Assembly (NCBI GenBank): GCA_026692845.1
Contig: JAPLNM010000034.1
Location: 87,125-151,124, forward strand
DNA from: Planctomycetota bacterium
GTDB lineage: Bacteria > Planctomycetota > Planctomycetia > Pirellulales > Pirellulaceae
DNA: 64,000 nucleotides
Direction: 5' to 3'
The notes below the pieces were generated by a model. That model was not told where the DNA came from and made no database searches. It saw nothing but the letters and a program-made list of their open reading frames with translations. Positions 26,217-34,359 of this stretch are shown here, one piece after another. Made by a program: the position numbers and the translations under genes. Each line of letters begins with the position of its first letter. Within the stretch, counting starts at the first letter, position 1.

Positions 26217-26801
26217 CTAGCAACCGCAGCTAGGAGCTGCATCGCATCCGCCAGCGGCACAGCCACCAGCAGCATCGCTACCAGCACCGCAACCGTTGCC
26301 AAGCAGGTGGCAACCACCATGGCATCGCAAGCCTCGGAGCCAGTTGATCAGTCGTCCGTTGAACAGACCACGACCACCCATGATGCCGTTGCCAGCGTTA
26401 CCGGCTCCAGCACCTGCATTTGCACATGGATCGCAGCTTACGGTCACTGGAACTTCTTCGCAGACAACCTTGGCTACACATCGGGTGTAGGTGTAAGGAA
26501 CGCAGCTCTTGACACACTTGGCCACTTTGATGGTATCGCAGTAAGTAACCGGCTTGCAAACCGTGTACGGAACGGTCTTGGTGCGGCACTCTTTGACGAT
26601 CTTGCACGTGGTGTAGGTGTAAGGAACGCTCTTCTGTTCGCAAACCCAGTTGCATACGGTGTAGCAAACGTCTTTGACGCGTTGCTCGCAAACCGTGCGG
26701 CAAGTGGTGTAGTTGACCGTCTTTTGGCGGCACTCAGGAACCAGGATCGGCACTCTGGAACCATCTTGCAGGTGGTGTAAGTCACCGTCTTTTGACGGCA
26801 C
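26217..26801 (-). pseudogene. YTV-repeat surface protein, C-terminal part (frame B)
   Basis: This frame continues the YTV protein after a frameshift near 26728-26761. It begins to look like the protein at ILVPECRQKTVNYTTCRTVC and carries four more Cys-rich VPYTYTTC / TVPYTVC repeats. It ends in a Gly/Cys-rich tail (GGCAAGGCDAAPSCGC). It has no start of its own: the nominal start at 26801 lies in repeat-coding sequence of the other frame. The two frames together make one protein of about 540 residues. Confidence 0.75.
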
Positions 26802-27841
26802 TCAGGAACCAGCTTGCAGACGTTGTAAGTCACGACCTTTTGACGGCACTCAGGAACACACTTGGTCACGGTGTAAGGTACAACCTTGGTCAAGCATTCC
26901 TTTTCGTAACGCACGCAATCGACGATCTTTTCTTCGCAGGTTGGAACCCAAACCTTCTTGCATACGGTCTTCGGTGGGCATTGAACGGTTTCAACGCGGC
27001 ACTCACCTGGGCAGTATACATTTTTGCAAGTCGACGGATCGAAGGTCCAGGTACCTGGTTCGCGAACGGTTCGGCGAATGACAGGGCTAGCGACTTCTTC
27101 CTCGACGGTTGTCCAGCTTCCACCGCGGACCGTAACGGTCTTGGTGTAGTTGACAGGCTTGGTCACCGAGTAGTTGACCGTTCGCTCGCGGGTTTCGGTA
27201 ACCGGAACCATGACCGTGTAATTGATCACTTGCTCGCGGGTTTCCATGACCTTGTTCATCACGGTGTAGTTGACAACCTTTTCGTGGGTTTCACGAACTG
27301 GATTCATCACCGTGTAGTTGATGGTCTTGGTTCGGGTCTCTTGTACAGGTCGACGAACCGTGTAGTTGATCACCTTCTCGTGGGTTTCACGATGAGGAAC
27401 CATAACGGTGTAGTTGACTACCTTGCTGTGATTCTCATACACAGGGCGAGAGACGTTGTACGTCACTTGCTTGGTGCGAGTCTCATAGACCGGGCGTCGG
27501 ACCGTGTAGTTACGAACCCCGGTGTGGGTTTCCCGAACCGGTACATTGACCGTGTAGGAAACTTCTCGTTGGTGCGTTTCACGCTCGTATCGAACGCGTT
27601 GGACTTGTTGGTCCTCGTAAACGATCTGATTGACCACCTTGGTTCCGGTGACTGTCTCAGGCTCGTAAACGACTTTTCTGACTGTCTTCATCACGGTATG
27701 AGTCGATGGACCACAAGGATCCACAACATTACATCCGCAATTTTCGTAGCTGATCGCGCCGCCAAACGCAGCTTGAGCAGCTCCAGCGCTCAATGCGGTC
27801 ACAAGACCCATCAGTGCTGGAAGAGCAAATAGCTTCTTCAT
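26474..27841 (-). CDS. YTV-repeat cell-surface protein, N-terminal part (frame A)
   Basis: ATG 27841, preceded by AGGGAG, starts a signal peptide (KKLFALPALMGLVTALSAGA). There follow about ten repeats of the planctomycete YTV type, each near 20 residues (VNYTVMVPHRETHEKV, INYTVRRPVQETRTKT and so on). The later part is Cys-rich (CPPKTVCKKVWVPTCEEKIV) with VPECRQKTVTYTTC units. From the second VPECR at ~26750 the frame runs into ~75 junk residues, because a 20-bp duplication shifts it; the true C-terminus is in frame B. YTV proteins are thought to be part of the crystalline or Cys-crosslinked cell wall of planctomycetes. Confidence 0.82.
   Translation of the reverse strand: MKKLFALPALMGLVTALSAGAAQAAFGGAISYENCGCNVVDPCGPSTHTVMKTVRKVVYEPETVTGTKVVNQIVYEDQQVQRVRYERETHQREVSYTVNVPVRETHTGVRNYTVRRPVYETRTKQVTYNVSRPVYENHSKVVNYTVMVPHRETHEKVINYTVRRPVQETRTKTINYTVMNPVRETHEKVVNYTVMNKVMETREQVINYTVMVPVTETRERTVNYSVTKPVNYTKTVTVRGGSWTTVEEEVASPVIRRTVREPGTWTFDPSTCKNVYCPGECRVETVQCPPKTVCKKVWVPTCEEKIVDCVRYEKECLTKVVPYTVTKCVPECRQKVVTYNVCKLVPECRQKTVTYTTCKMVPECRSWFLSAAKRRSTTPLAARFASNASKTFATPYATGFANRRAFLTPTPRARSSKSAAPRPFRTRFASRLLTAIPSKWPSVSRAAFLTPTPDV
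26728..26767. repeat. 20-bp tandem duplication causing a frameshift
   Basis: CGGCACTCAGGAAC (26728-26741) and CGGCACTCTGGAAC (26748-26761) lie exactly 20 bases apart, each followed by a related six-base spacer. Removing one unit rejoins frames A and B as KMVPECRQKTVNYTTC. Confidence 0.8.
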
Positions 27842-28331
27842 TGTTCCATTCTCCCTAAGAACGTTTTGCAGTACCACGCAGGACACTAGTATCAACCGAG
27901 GCGACGCTCTGCTATTTCGTCACTCCGTTGTGCGGTTTTAAGGTTCTTGACGACCGAGTTTCGAGGCACTCCTGTTCAATGCCAACAAATTTGCCCAGGC
28001 AGGGTCTCGTCCCTGAACGATCTCGTCCTCCCAGAAAGACAACTCAGTTGCGGCTGATGTCTTCCCCGAAGGTGAAAAGAGCATTCTTGACGAGACCGGA
28101 GCAAACACCGCATGGGGATGTCTCTGGCACTCGACGCGTCTGGGAACCTAATCCCAACAGGCGATTTAGATCGACTGGTAAAGAAGGATGGGCCACAAAA
28201 ACTAGGTAGGTCAGGTAATTTGAGAGGTTTCGGTAGATTAGTTGCAAAGGCTTTGCCGTGCATGACGGTTGTAACGTCTAGCCAATCGCAAAAAAACTAA
28301 GTTCCAGAAACCCGGCGACAAATGCACCGAC
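27842..28331. other. Intergenic region, nothing recognised
   Basis: About 490 bases between the YTV gene and the miaB terminator. Short frames on both strands lack ribosome sites. It must hold the YTV promoter, but no clear -35/-10 pair was picked out. Confidence 0.5.
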
Positions 28332-28356
28332 TGGAAAAAGAAAGGGTGAAACACCC
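28332..28356 (-). terminator. Rho-independent terminator of miaB
   Basis: On the minus strand GGGTG-TTT-CACCC is followed by TTTCTTTTTCC. It lies 13 bp past the miaB stop. Confidence 0.75.
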
Positions 28357-28368
28357 AAACGCGGACCG

Positions 28369-29853
28369 CTAAATCGCCCCTTGGACAGGCTTAGACCTCA
28401 GATGGTCCAATCCAAAAACAATCTCCGGTTCACCGGGGCTTTCGTCGCTTGTCCGTACGCGCCCGAGCATCGTAAAAGCGTACACGTCGGTCACCTCGAC
28501 AGGCAGTATTTCGCCGACTTGACGCATATGACCATCCCACACGACGATCCGATCGCAAGGCGTCCGGCCGGTCATCTGACGCAAATCCCCGGTCTGGCCC
28601 TTGCGCACCGACCACTTGCTCGGACCCTCGACCAAGATCGATACTTCCTTACCCAAAAACGTCAGATTGTCCTCAAGCGATATCTGATTTTGAACCGCAA
28701 GCAAATCCAAATTCCGCCGATGCTTGACCTCTTCGGTGATGTCGTCGGACAACAGCTCGGCACCCTTGGTCCCAGGCCGTACACTGTACTGATAAATAAA
28801 ACAATTCTTGAACCGACAACGCTTGACCATCTCGACGGTCTGCTGAAAATCCTCCTCGGTCTCGCCACAAAAACCCACGATGAAGTCGCTCGATACGGCC
28901 GCCCCAGGCAACACATCTCGAATCCGATCCATCATCGCATAGTAGTCGCTCGTGGTGTAACCCCGCTTCATCCGCTTGAGTACCGCATCGCTGCCACTCT
29001 GCGCCGGCACATGCAAATAAGGCATGCACTTGGGCAAGTCCCTTACCGTCTCGAGCAACTCGCGCGTCATGTCCTTGGGGTAACTGGTCACAAACTTGAT
29101 CCGCTCGATCCCCTCGATCGGATGGAGCATCTGCAACAAATCTGCCAACCGCGTCGTCCGCTGGCCATCGACCCAACGGTACGAATTGACCGTCTGGCCA
29201 AGCAACGTGATCTCCTTGGCCCCCTGCTCGGCCAGTATCCTCGCCTCACGCACAATCTCCTCGGGCGACCTGCCCTGCTCGGGTCCTCGCGTCATCGGAA
29301 CAATGCAGTAGGTACAAAACTTGTCACACCCTATCTGGATGCGCAAGTAAGCCTGAAACGGCGTCGGACGCATCTGCGGATCGCGCAGAGGATCAAACGT
29401 TTCATGCGATCGCTTGATCTCGTCGGCACTCCCCTCGCGACGCGATAAACTCACGGCCAACTGATGCCGCTGGCCTTGTCTGGCCCCCTCGATCAATTCG
29501 GGAATCCGATGCAATTGCCCCGGACCAACCACCAAATCCACAAACGGTACCCGATCGAAAACCTTCTGCTGATCTTTCTGCGCCATGCATCCCATGACCC
29601 CGATCACTAAATCAGGGTTAGCTAGCTTTAGTTGTTTGAGCCGAAATACGTTGTTGTAGGCCTTCTCCTCGGCATGCTCGCGGACCGAACAGGTGTTGAA
29701 CAAAACCGCATGGGCTTCGGCAGGATCCTGGGTCAACGTATAGCCGTCTTTGCGCAAAGCGGCTACGACCATCTCGCTATCCAAAACGTTCATCTGGCAA
29801 CCGACGGTCTCAATGTACAGTCGCTTGGGTTCTGGGCTTGTCGGCTCGCTCAT
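28369..29853 (-). CDS. miaB: tRNA-2-methylthio-N6-(dimethylallyl)adenosine synthase
   Basis: Radical-SAM methylthiotransferase acting on position 37 of tRNAs reading UNN codons. 494 residues, normal length. The N-terminal domain holds three Cys for the auxiliary cluster (VGCQMN, NTCSVREHAEEK, VMGCMAQ). The radical-SAM core has CDKFCTYCIVPMTRG, the CxxxCxxC cluster loop. A TRAM domain with EVSILVEGPS and the following beta strands closes the protein. ATG 29853 starts four residues before the conserved TVGCQMN region as usual. The PQQ gene ends 9 bp upstream, so the two may share a transcript. Confidence 0.97.
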   Translation of the reverse strand: MSEPTSPEPKRLYIETVGCQMNVLDSEMVVAALRKDGYTLTQDPAEAHAVLFNTCSVREHAEEKAYNNVFRLKQLKLANPDLVIGVMGCMAQKDQQKVFDRVPFVDLVVGPGQLHRIPELIEGARQGQRHQLAVSLSRREGSADEIKRSHETFDPLRDPQMRPTPFQAYLRIQIGCDKFCTYCIVPMTRGPEQGRSPEEIVREARILAEQGAKEITLLGQTVNSYRWVDGQRTTRLADLLQMLHPIEGIERIKFVTSYPKDMTRELLETVRDLPKCMPYLHVPAQSGSDAVLKRMKRGYTTSDYYAMMDRIRDVLPGAAVSSDFIVGFCGETEEDFQQTVEMVKRCRFKNCFIYQYSVRPGTKGAELLSDDITEEVKHRRNLDLLAVQNQISLEDNLTFLGKEVSILVEGPSKWSVRKGQTGDLRQMTGRTPCDRIVVWDGHMRQVGEILPVEVTDVYAFTMLGRVRTSDESPGEPEIVFGLDHLRSKPVQGAI

Positions 29854-29862
29854 CGAAACTCT

Positions 29863-32127
29863 CTACTTGCCTTCGTTGGCTGTCACTGTAACGTTATCGA
29901 CGTAGAATTCCGCGTCGGTCGAATTGCCGAATAGCCCCGGACTGCCTTGCGAGTTCGGTGTCAAATCCTCTCCTTGGATGGTCCAAGCCTCCGGTTCGGC
30001 TTCGCCCTTCTTCCATACTTTCCCCTTCAAAATCGCCTTGCCCTCAGCCGTCTCGGCACGGAGCTTGATGACATACCAAGTCTTCGGTTGCCATTCGTAA
30101 GGGATCGTCACGGCAAAGCGTTGCTCGAGGAGCGAAACCCACGATCGCAGTTGCAACCGCTGGGAGCCTTCGAGGGCCAGTGTGTATCGCTGAGCGACGA
30201 CTCCCATGTCGGGCAACTTGGTCGTTGGCACCTTGTTCTTCGTGTCCATCGCGTAGAACTCACCTTGTACGGTGTAGTCGTGGAACTTGGGCAAACCGAG
30301 GAATCCTTGGCTGCGTGTCCCCTTGGGAATCGTACTGATCTTGACCAAGCCATTGCCTGCTCCGTCGGGCAACTCGGCAGGTTGATGCCGATAGGCCATG
30401 CCGATCCAATGCAGTGGAACCTTCTTGTCCTCGAAGTCAAAGACCCAGGGCAAGGGAGGAATCACGCGAGCCCGCGCTGCGCTCTTGAGCTCTCCGAAAC
30501 TCGCTTCGAGCTTGACGCCCGAACCGGTCGGAGTTTCTCCAGCAACATAGATTTGGTCTTCGCCGACGGTGCCTGTTCCATCGACGGCGATGGTCGCCTC
30601 GGGAACCAAGCGAATGTATTGCCCAAGGGCGTTGTACCCGCGCACCTGCAACTTGGCTTTCGAGCCTGGTTGAACCAGCATTTCCACAGGACACAACTGG
30701 ATATGGGCGATCTGGGTGTCGGTCACGGCAGGCTCGGAGGGTACCTCGGGCAACTTCAAATCCGCTGCAACCTCGGGCTTCGGAACCCCGATGCACATCA
30801 AGGCCTTGTTTGTCGGCAGATACAACCGTCCGTTGGAAATGGCAAACGAACCAAAGATCTCGCTGCCGTCGTTGAGCCTGGTCTGACCGACGACCTTGAT
30901 CTCTGTCTCGGTGGGCTCCAAGCACCAGATGCGGCCGGTGTTTTCGGCGATGTAGAGCTTGCCCTCACTGACGACCGGCGAGCCGAACATGATCCGACCG
31001 AGCTTCTTTTCCACCTCGATCTGACCGGTCTTTGCGTTGACTCCAAAAAGCGCCGCACCGTCCTCGATGTAGTAAATTCTCTCTCCGACTCGGACCGGAG
31101 ACGATCGGCTGATGGTCCTCTTGGGGACCTTCCATAAAAGCTTCTCTTCGGGGATATCCCCAGAGGTGTTTCCATCGATGGCAAAGACCGCCCCGAGTAC
31201 CGTCCGATCCGACTCGTTCTGTTCTCCGTGGCCCATGTAGACAATCCCGTTTTCCACCAGCGGCGCGATATTCATCCCCCGCGGTGAGGCTTGGTACTTC
31301 CATATCACCTTGCCCGTTCGAGGCTGCATCGCGTAAATCGCTCCGTCGGCAGCCCCGAGAACCATCGCCGCTTGGCCGTTTAGCACCGTAAAAATCGGGG
31401 TGCTATAAGTCGTATCTTCAGGCCGCGGACGTGTCGACATCGTCCAAATCGCCGCACCAGTGTTCTTGTCCAAGGCCATGAAACGATGCGTCGGGACCGC
31501 CGTTTGGTCCCAGCCGGTGTTGACGCCGCTGATGATGACCATGTCCTCATAAACCACAGGAAAATTCGTTCGCCCCCCGTACGTCGAGAGCATCCCATAC
31601 TCCTCGAGCATCGAATGCTCCCAAATCAACTTGCCGGTCTTGCCATCGAGGCACTGAAACGTGCAACCCAATCCCAACACATAAACCCGATCCGTCTCGG
31701 GATCCCCGACGACACTGGCCCATCCGACGCGCTCAGAAGGTGCATCGGAAAGAAAAATATTGTGGACGCTCTCCCAGAGCTTCTCGCCCGTCTCGGCGTT
31801 GATGCAGACGGTCTTTTCACCCTCCTTGTTCGTCTCGGCCTCATGCCTGCAGACCACATACACCCTGCCGTTCATCACCACGGGGGTCGATCGCGTTGCG
31901 AACTCCTCTTTCCGCCAAAGCAAATTCTCACCCTCGAGAGAGAAGCTCGTCGGAAGCCCCGTTTCGAGCGATTGGCCGTTTTGCTGCGGACCTCGCCAAT
32001 GGTACCAATCGGTCGCCTTGAGCTTCGGGGCCCCGTCCTGGGCCAGGACCAATCCCGGTCCTGCGAGAGTCCAAGCAACGGCGGAGGCCAAGCTTGCGCC
32101 GGCCAGGAATCGAATGGATTTTGTCAT
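29863..32127 (-). CDS. Exported PQQ-like beta-propeller protein
   Basis: 754 residues with a signal peptide (FLAGASLASAVAWTLAGPGL). An eight-bladed propeller of the PQQ/BamB type covers ~40-480, opened by WYHWRGPQQNGQSLETGLP and punctuated by repeats such as INAETGEKLWESVH, LDGKTGKLIWEH and LDKNTGAAIWTM. A C-terminal concanavalin-like domain follows (~560-750, from WVFDFEDKKVPLHWIG), similar to sugar-binding or 3-keto-disaccharide hydrolase folds. No metal or PQQ ligand set was verified, so a binding or scaffold role is as likely as dehydrogenase activity. Such proteins are abundant in planctomycetes. Confidence 0.85.
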   Translation of the reverse strand: MTKSIRFLAGASLASAVAWTLAGPGLVLAQDGAPKLKATDWYHWRGPQQNGQSLETGLPTSFSLEGENLLWRKEEFATRSTPVVMNGRVYVVCRHEAETNKEGEKTVCINAETGEKLWESVHNIFLSDAPSERVGWASVVGDPETDRVYVLGLGCTFQCLDGKTGKLIWEHSMLEEYGMLSTYGGRTNFPVVYEDMVIISGVNTGWDQTAVPTHRFMALDKNTGAAIWTMSTRPRPEDTTYSTPIFTVLNGQAAMVLGAADGAIYAMQPRTGKVIWKYQASPRGMNIAPLVENGIVYMGHGEQNESDRTVLGAVFAIDGNTSGDIPEEKLLWKVPKRTISRSSPVRVGERIYYIEDGAALFGVNAKTGQIEVEKKLGRIMFGSPVVSEGKLYIAENTGRIWCLEPTETEIKVVGQTRLNDGSEIFGSFAISNGRLYLPTNKALMCIGVPKPEVAADLKLPEVPSEPAVTDTQIAHIQLCPVEMLVQPGSKAKLQVRGYNALGQYIRLVPEATIAVDGTGTVGEDQIYVAGETPTGSGVKLEASFGELKSAARARVIPPLPWVFDFEDKKVPLHWIGMAYRHQPAELPDGAGNGLVKISTIPKGTRSQGFLGLPKFHDYTVQGEFYAMDTKNKVPTTKLPDMGVVAQRYTLALEGSQRLQLRSWVSLLEQRFAVTIPYEWQPKTWYVIKLRAETAEGKAILKGKVWKKGEAEPEAWTIQGEDLTPNSQGSPGLFGNSTDAEFYVDNVTVTANEGK

Positions 32128-32365
32128 TTGAGAAACTGTGGCTGAGAATCGTTAACAAAGGTTAGTAGGTCGGATTGCATCGGGCCATCCGACGCAAAGA
32201 CCCATTGTAGCAAAGCCTAGGAACTCCAGTAGTCTTTGAGAAAAAGGATAAATTTCTAAAAATATTTTGCGTGATACGTGGAACTGGTATTCCCACCGAT
32301 CTGCCACGCCCTGTAACGTCCACAGCTTTGCGCGTCGAGCTTCTACCCTAGAGTCGTTGCCCTAT

Positions 32366-33112
32366 ATGCCTAGAATCTTTTGCGTTGCAAACCAAAAAGG
32401 AGGAGTCGGTAAGACCACCACGGCCGTCAACCTGGCTTGGGGGCTGGCTCTGGCAAACCAAAAAACTCTGCTGATCGATCTGGACCCTCAGTGCAACGCG
32501 ACGACCGGCCTGGGACTCCAACCCGTCGATCGACACCCCCTGCTGGGCGATCTGCCCCTGCGAGATTCAATCCTCGCCTCGCGACTCGAAACCCTCCACA
32601 TCCTGCCAGGATGCCGAAGTTTCCAAGACGTCGACCTACTCGAAAAAGGGACTCAAAGCCGTCGGCAATGGCTCCAACAACACCTCGATGCCGAAACGGG
32701 CGTTTTCGATGCGGTGATCATCGATTCGCCTCCCTCCCTTGGGGAACTGACCCAAGCGGCCTTGGCCTCGAGCACCGAGGTTATCATGCCCATCCAATGC
32801 GAATACTACGCTATGGAAGGCCTGACTCAAATGATCCATGTCATCCGGGATATCATGAAAAATCAACCCGGCCGTCTGACCTTCGGCGGTATCCTCCTGA
32901 CGATGTTCGACCCAAATTTTCAGCTGACCCACGAGGTAGATCGCGAAGTTCGGGATTTCTTTGGTGACATCGTTTTTGATACAAGGATCCCCAGGGACAT
33001 CGTTTTCAGCGAATCCCCAAGCCACGGCCAGAGCGTGTTGACCTACGCTCCGAGGTCCCGCGGCGCTAGGGCTTATATCGAACTTTGCATGGAGGTACTC
33101 GATCGTGACTAA
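32366..33112 (+). CDS. parA: Chromosome-partitioning ATPase ParA/Soj
   Basis: Deviant Walker ATPase that positions ParB-bound origin DNA. From ATG 32366 the protein opens with RIFCVANQKGGVGKTTTAVN, carrying both the signature and catalytic Lys. Next come LIDLDPQCNATTGLG and VIIDSPPSLGELTQAAL (Walker B), and the C-terminal half ends with DIVFSESPSHGQSVLTYAPR. About 248 residues, the short chromosomal Soj type without an N-terminal HTH. An open frame upstream to 32267 adds 33 residues with no family match. parB overlaps its last codons by 8 bp. Confidence 0.95.
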   Translation: MPRIFCVANQKGGVGKTTTAVNLAWGLALANQKTLLIDLDPQCNATTGLGLQPVDRHPLLGDLPLRDSILASRLETLHILPGCRSFQDVDLLEKGTQSRRQWLQQHLDAETGVFDAVIIDSPPSLGELTQAALASSTEVIMPIQCEYYAMEGLTQMIHVIRDIMKNQPGRLTFGGILLTMFDPNFQLTHEVDREVRDFFGDIVFDTRIPRDIVFSESPSHGQSVLTYAPRSRGARAYIELCMEVLDRD

Positions 33113-34130
33113 AGACAGACGACTCGGACGCGGATTGGCCGCCCTCCTGGGCACTCCCCTAGACGATGTCTCCGCATCGAATGCCGATGCTGCCGACATC
33201 CAACCCCAAATTCCCCATTCCACGGGGCACACTCCGGCCGTCCTATCTGTCCCGCTGGCAAGCACGCACCTGGAGAACGAATCCCAGGGCCTGAAGTCTC
33301 TGGAAATCGATGTCCAATGCATCGACCCAAACCCATTCCAGCCCAGACGCCAATTCAGCGACCAAGAACTCGATTCCCTCGCCGAAAGCATTAAAGAACA
33401 CCAACAACTCCAACCCATCCTGGTTCGACGTTCCGGAGATCGCTACCAAATCATCAGCGGTGAACGACGCCTACGCGCCACGCTCCGCGCCGGTCTGAAA
33501 ACCATCCGCGCCGAACTCCGCGATGCCGACGATCGCCTCGTGGCCGAATTGGCCATCATCGAAAACCTACAACGCAAAGATCTTAACGCGATCGAAAAAG
33601 CGATGTCCTTCAAACGCTACCTGACGGAACATCGATGCACCCAAGAAGACCTCGCCAAACGACTCAAAATCGACCGCAGCACCATCGCCAATATGATGCG
33701 ACTGCTCGAACTTCCCGAAGTCATCACCGACTCAATCCAACGCGAAGAAATCAGCGCAGGGCACGCAAAGGCACTCCTGAGCCTCGGTAGCCAACGCGAA
33801 CAATTGGCCTTCGTCCAACGCATCCGACAAGAAGGCTGGAGCGTGCGTGAAACCGAAGCCAGGGTCGCTCAAGCCGTCGCCGAAGCCGCCCAGGACGAAG
33901 AATCAATCCTCAAAGCGATCCCCAGACGCAAGTCCTCCAAAACCGATCAAATCGCCTCGCTCGAACGGGAACTCAAACTCGCCCTCGGGACACTCGTCGA
34001 TATCACCCAATCAAGCCGCGGTCGTGGCCGTATCTCGATCCACTTTACGAGCATCGAGGAATTCGAACGCCTCCGTCGCGTCCTGGCCGATGTGACCGCA
34101 CTGCCCTCGCAGCACCGCAAAGCCGCTTAA
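33105..34130 (+). CDS. parB: Chromosome-partitioning protein ParB/Spo0J
   Basis: CTPase and parS-binding clamp. GTG 33105, with GGAGG nine bases upstream, starts DRRLGRGLAALLG, the ParA-contact motif. After a linker, the CTPase domain has QPRRQFSDQELDSLAESIKE and GERRLRATLRAGL. The HTH follows with LAKRLKIDRSTIANMMRLLE and ISAGHAKALLSL, and the C-terminal dimerisation segment carries RGRGRISIHFTSIEEFERL. All modules are present. No parS-like palindrome was noticed in this window. Confidence 0.95.
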   Translation: MTKDRRLGRGLAALLGTPLDDVSASNADAADIQPQIPHSTGHTPAVLSVPLASTHLENESQGLKSLEIDVQCIDPNPFQPRRQFSDQELDSLAESIKEHQQLQPILVRRSGDRYQIISGERRLRATLRAGLKTIRAELRDADDRLVAELAIIENLQRKDLNAIEKAMSFKRYLTEHRCTQEDLAKRLKIDRSTIANMMRLLELPEVITDSIQREEISAGHAKALLSLGSQREQLAFVQRIRQEGWSVRETEARVAQAVAEAAQDEESILKAIPRRKSSKTDQIASLERELKLALGTLVDITQSSRGRGRISIHFTSIEEFERLRRVLADVTALPSQHRKAA

Positions 34131-34228
34131 AGCGATCCATCGGGCCATTCCGCATTCGCCTGCCGTCGGGCTCGTCCCGGCGGAGGCGTAACTAAGCAGC
34201 TACCAAGCGGCTCCCCCCTTAGAGCGTC

Positions 34229-34268
34229 TCTTCTTTTTCTTCCGCCTCCCGGCGGAAGAAAAAGAAGA
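34229..34268. terminator. 18-bp perfect hairpin between convergent genes
   Basis: TCTTCTTTTTCTTCCGCC (34229-34246) pairs fully with 34251-34268 over the loop TCCC. Its pyrimidine and purine arms give a T-rich side on either strand. It lies between the convergent ends of parB and the cyclase gene, where a bidirectional terminator is expected. Confidence 0.65.
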
Positions 34269-34359
34269 AAGAGCAGTGTGTCGCGAGGCCTTCGGTAGCG
34301 GCTAGTCTTGGCCCCGCCGGCATGAAGCCGACGGAGGCCCAAGTGAGTAGCCCCATGCG

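Noticed and set aside
26792..27832. 346-codon plus-strand frame over the YTV gene
   Set aside because: Exact antisense of the repeat-coding region. Its sequence simply mirrors the repeats and there is no ribosome site.
28381..29448. 355-codon frame opposite miaB
   Set aside because: Shadow of a well-supported gene; Arg/His/Leu-rich composition typical of antisense frames in GC-rich genes.
29947..31137. 396-codon frame opposite the PQQ gene
   Set aside because: Antisense of clear propeller repeats; no start signal.
32128..32365. parS site near parA-parB
   Set aside because: No sequence close to the TGTTTCACGTGAAACA type palindrome was found in the upstream region.
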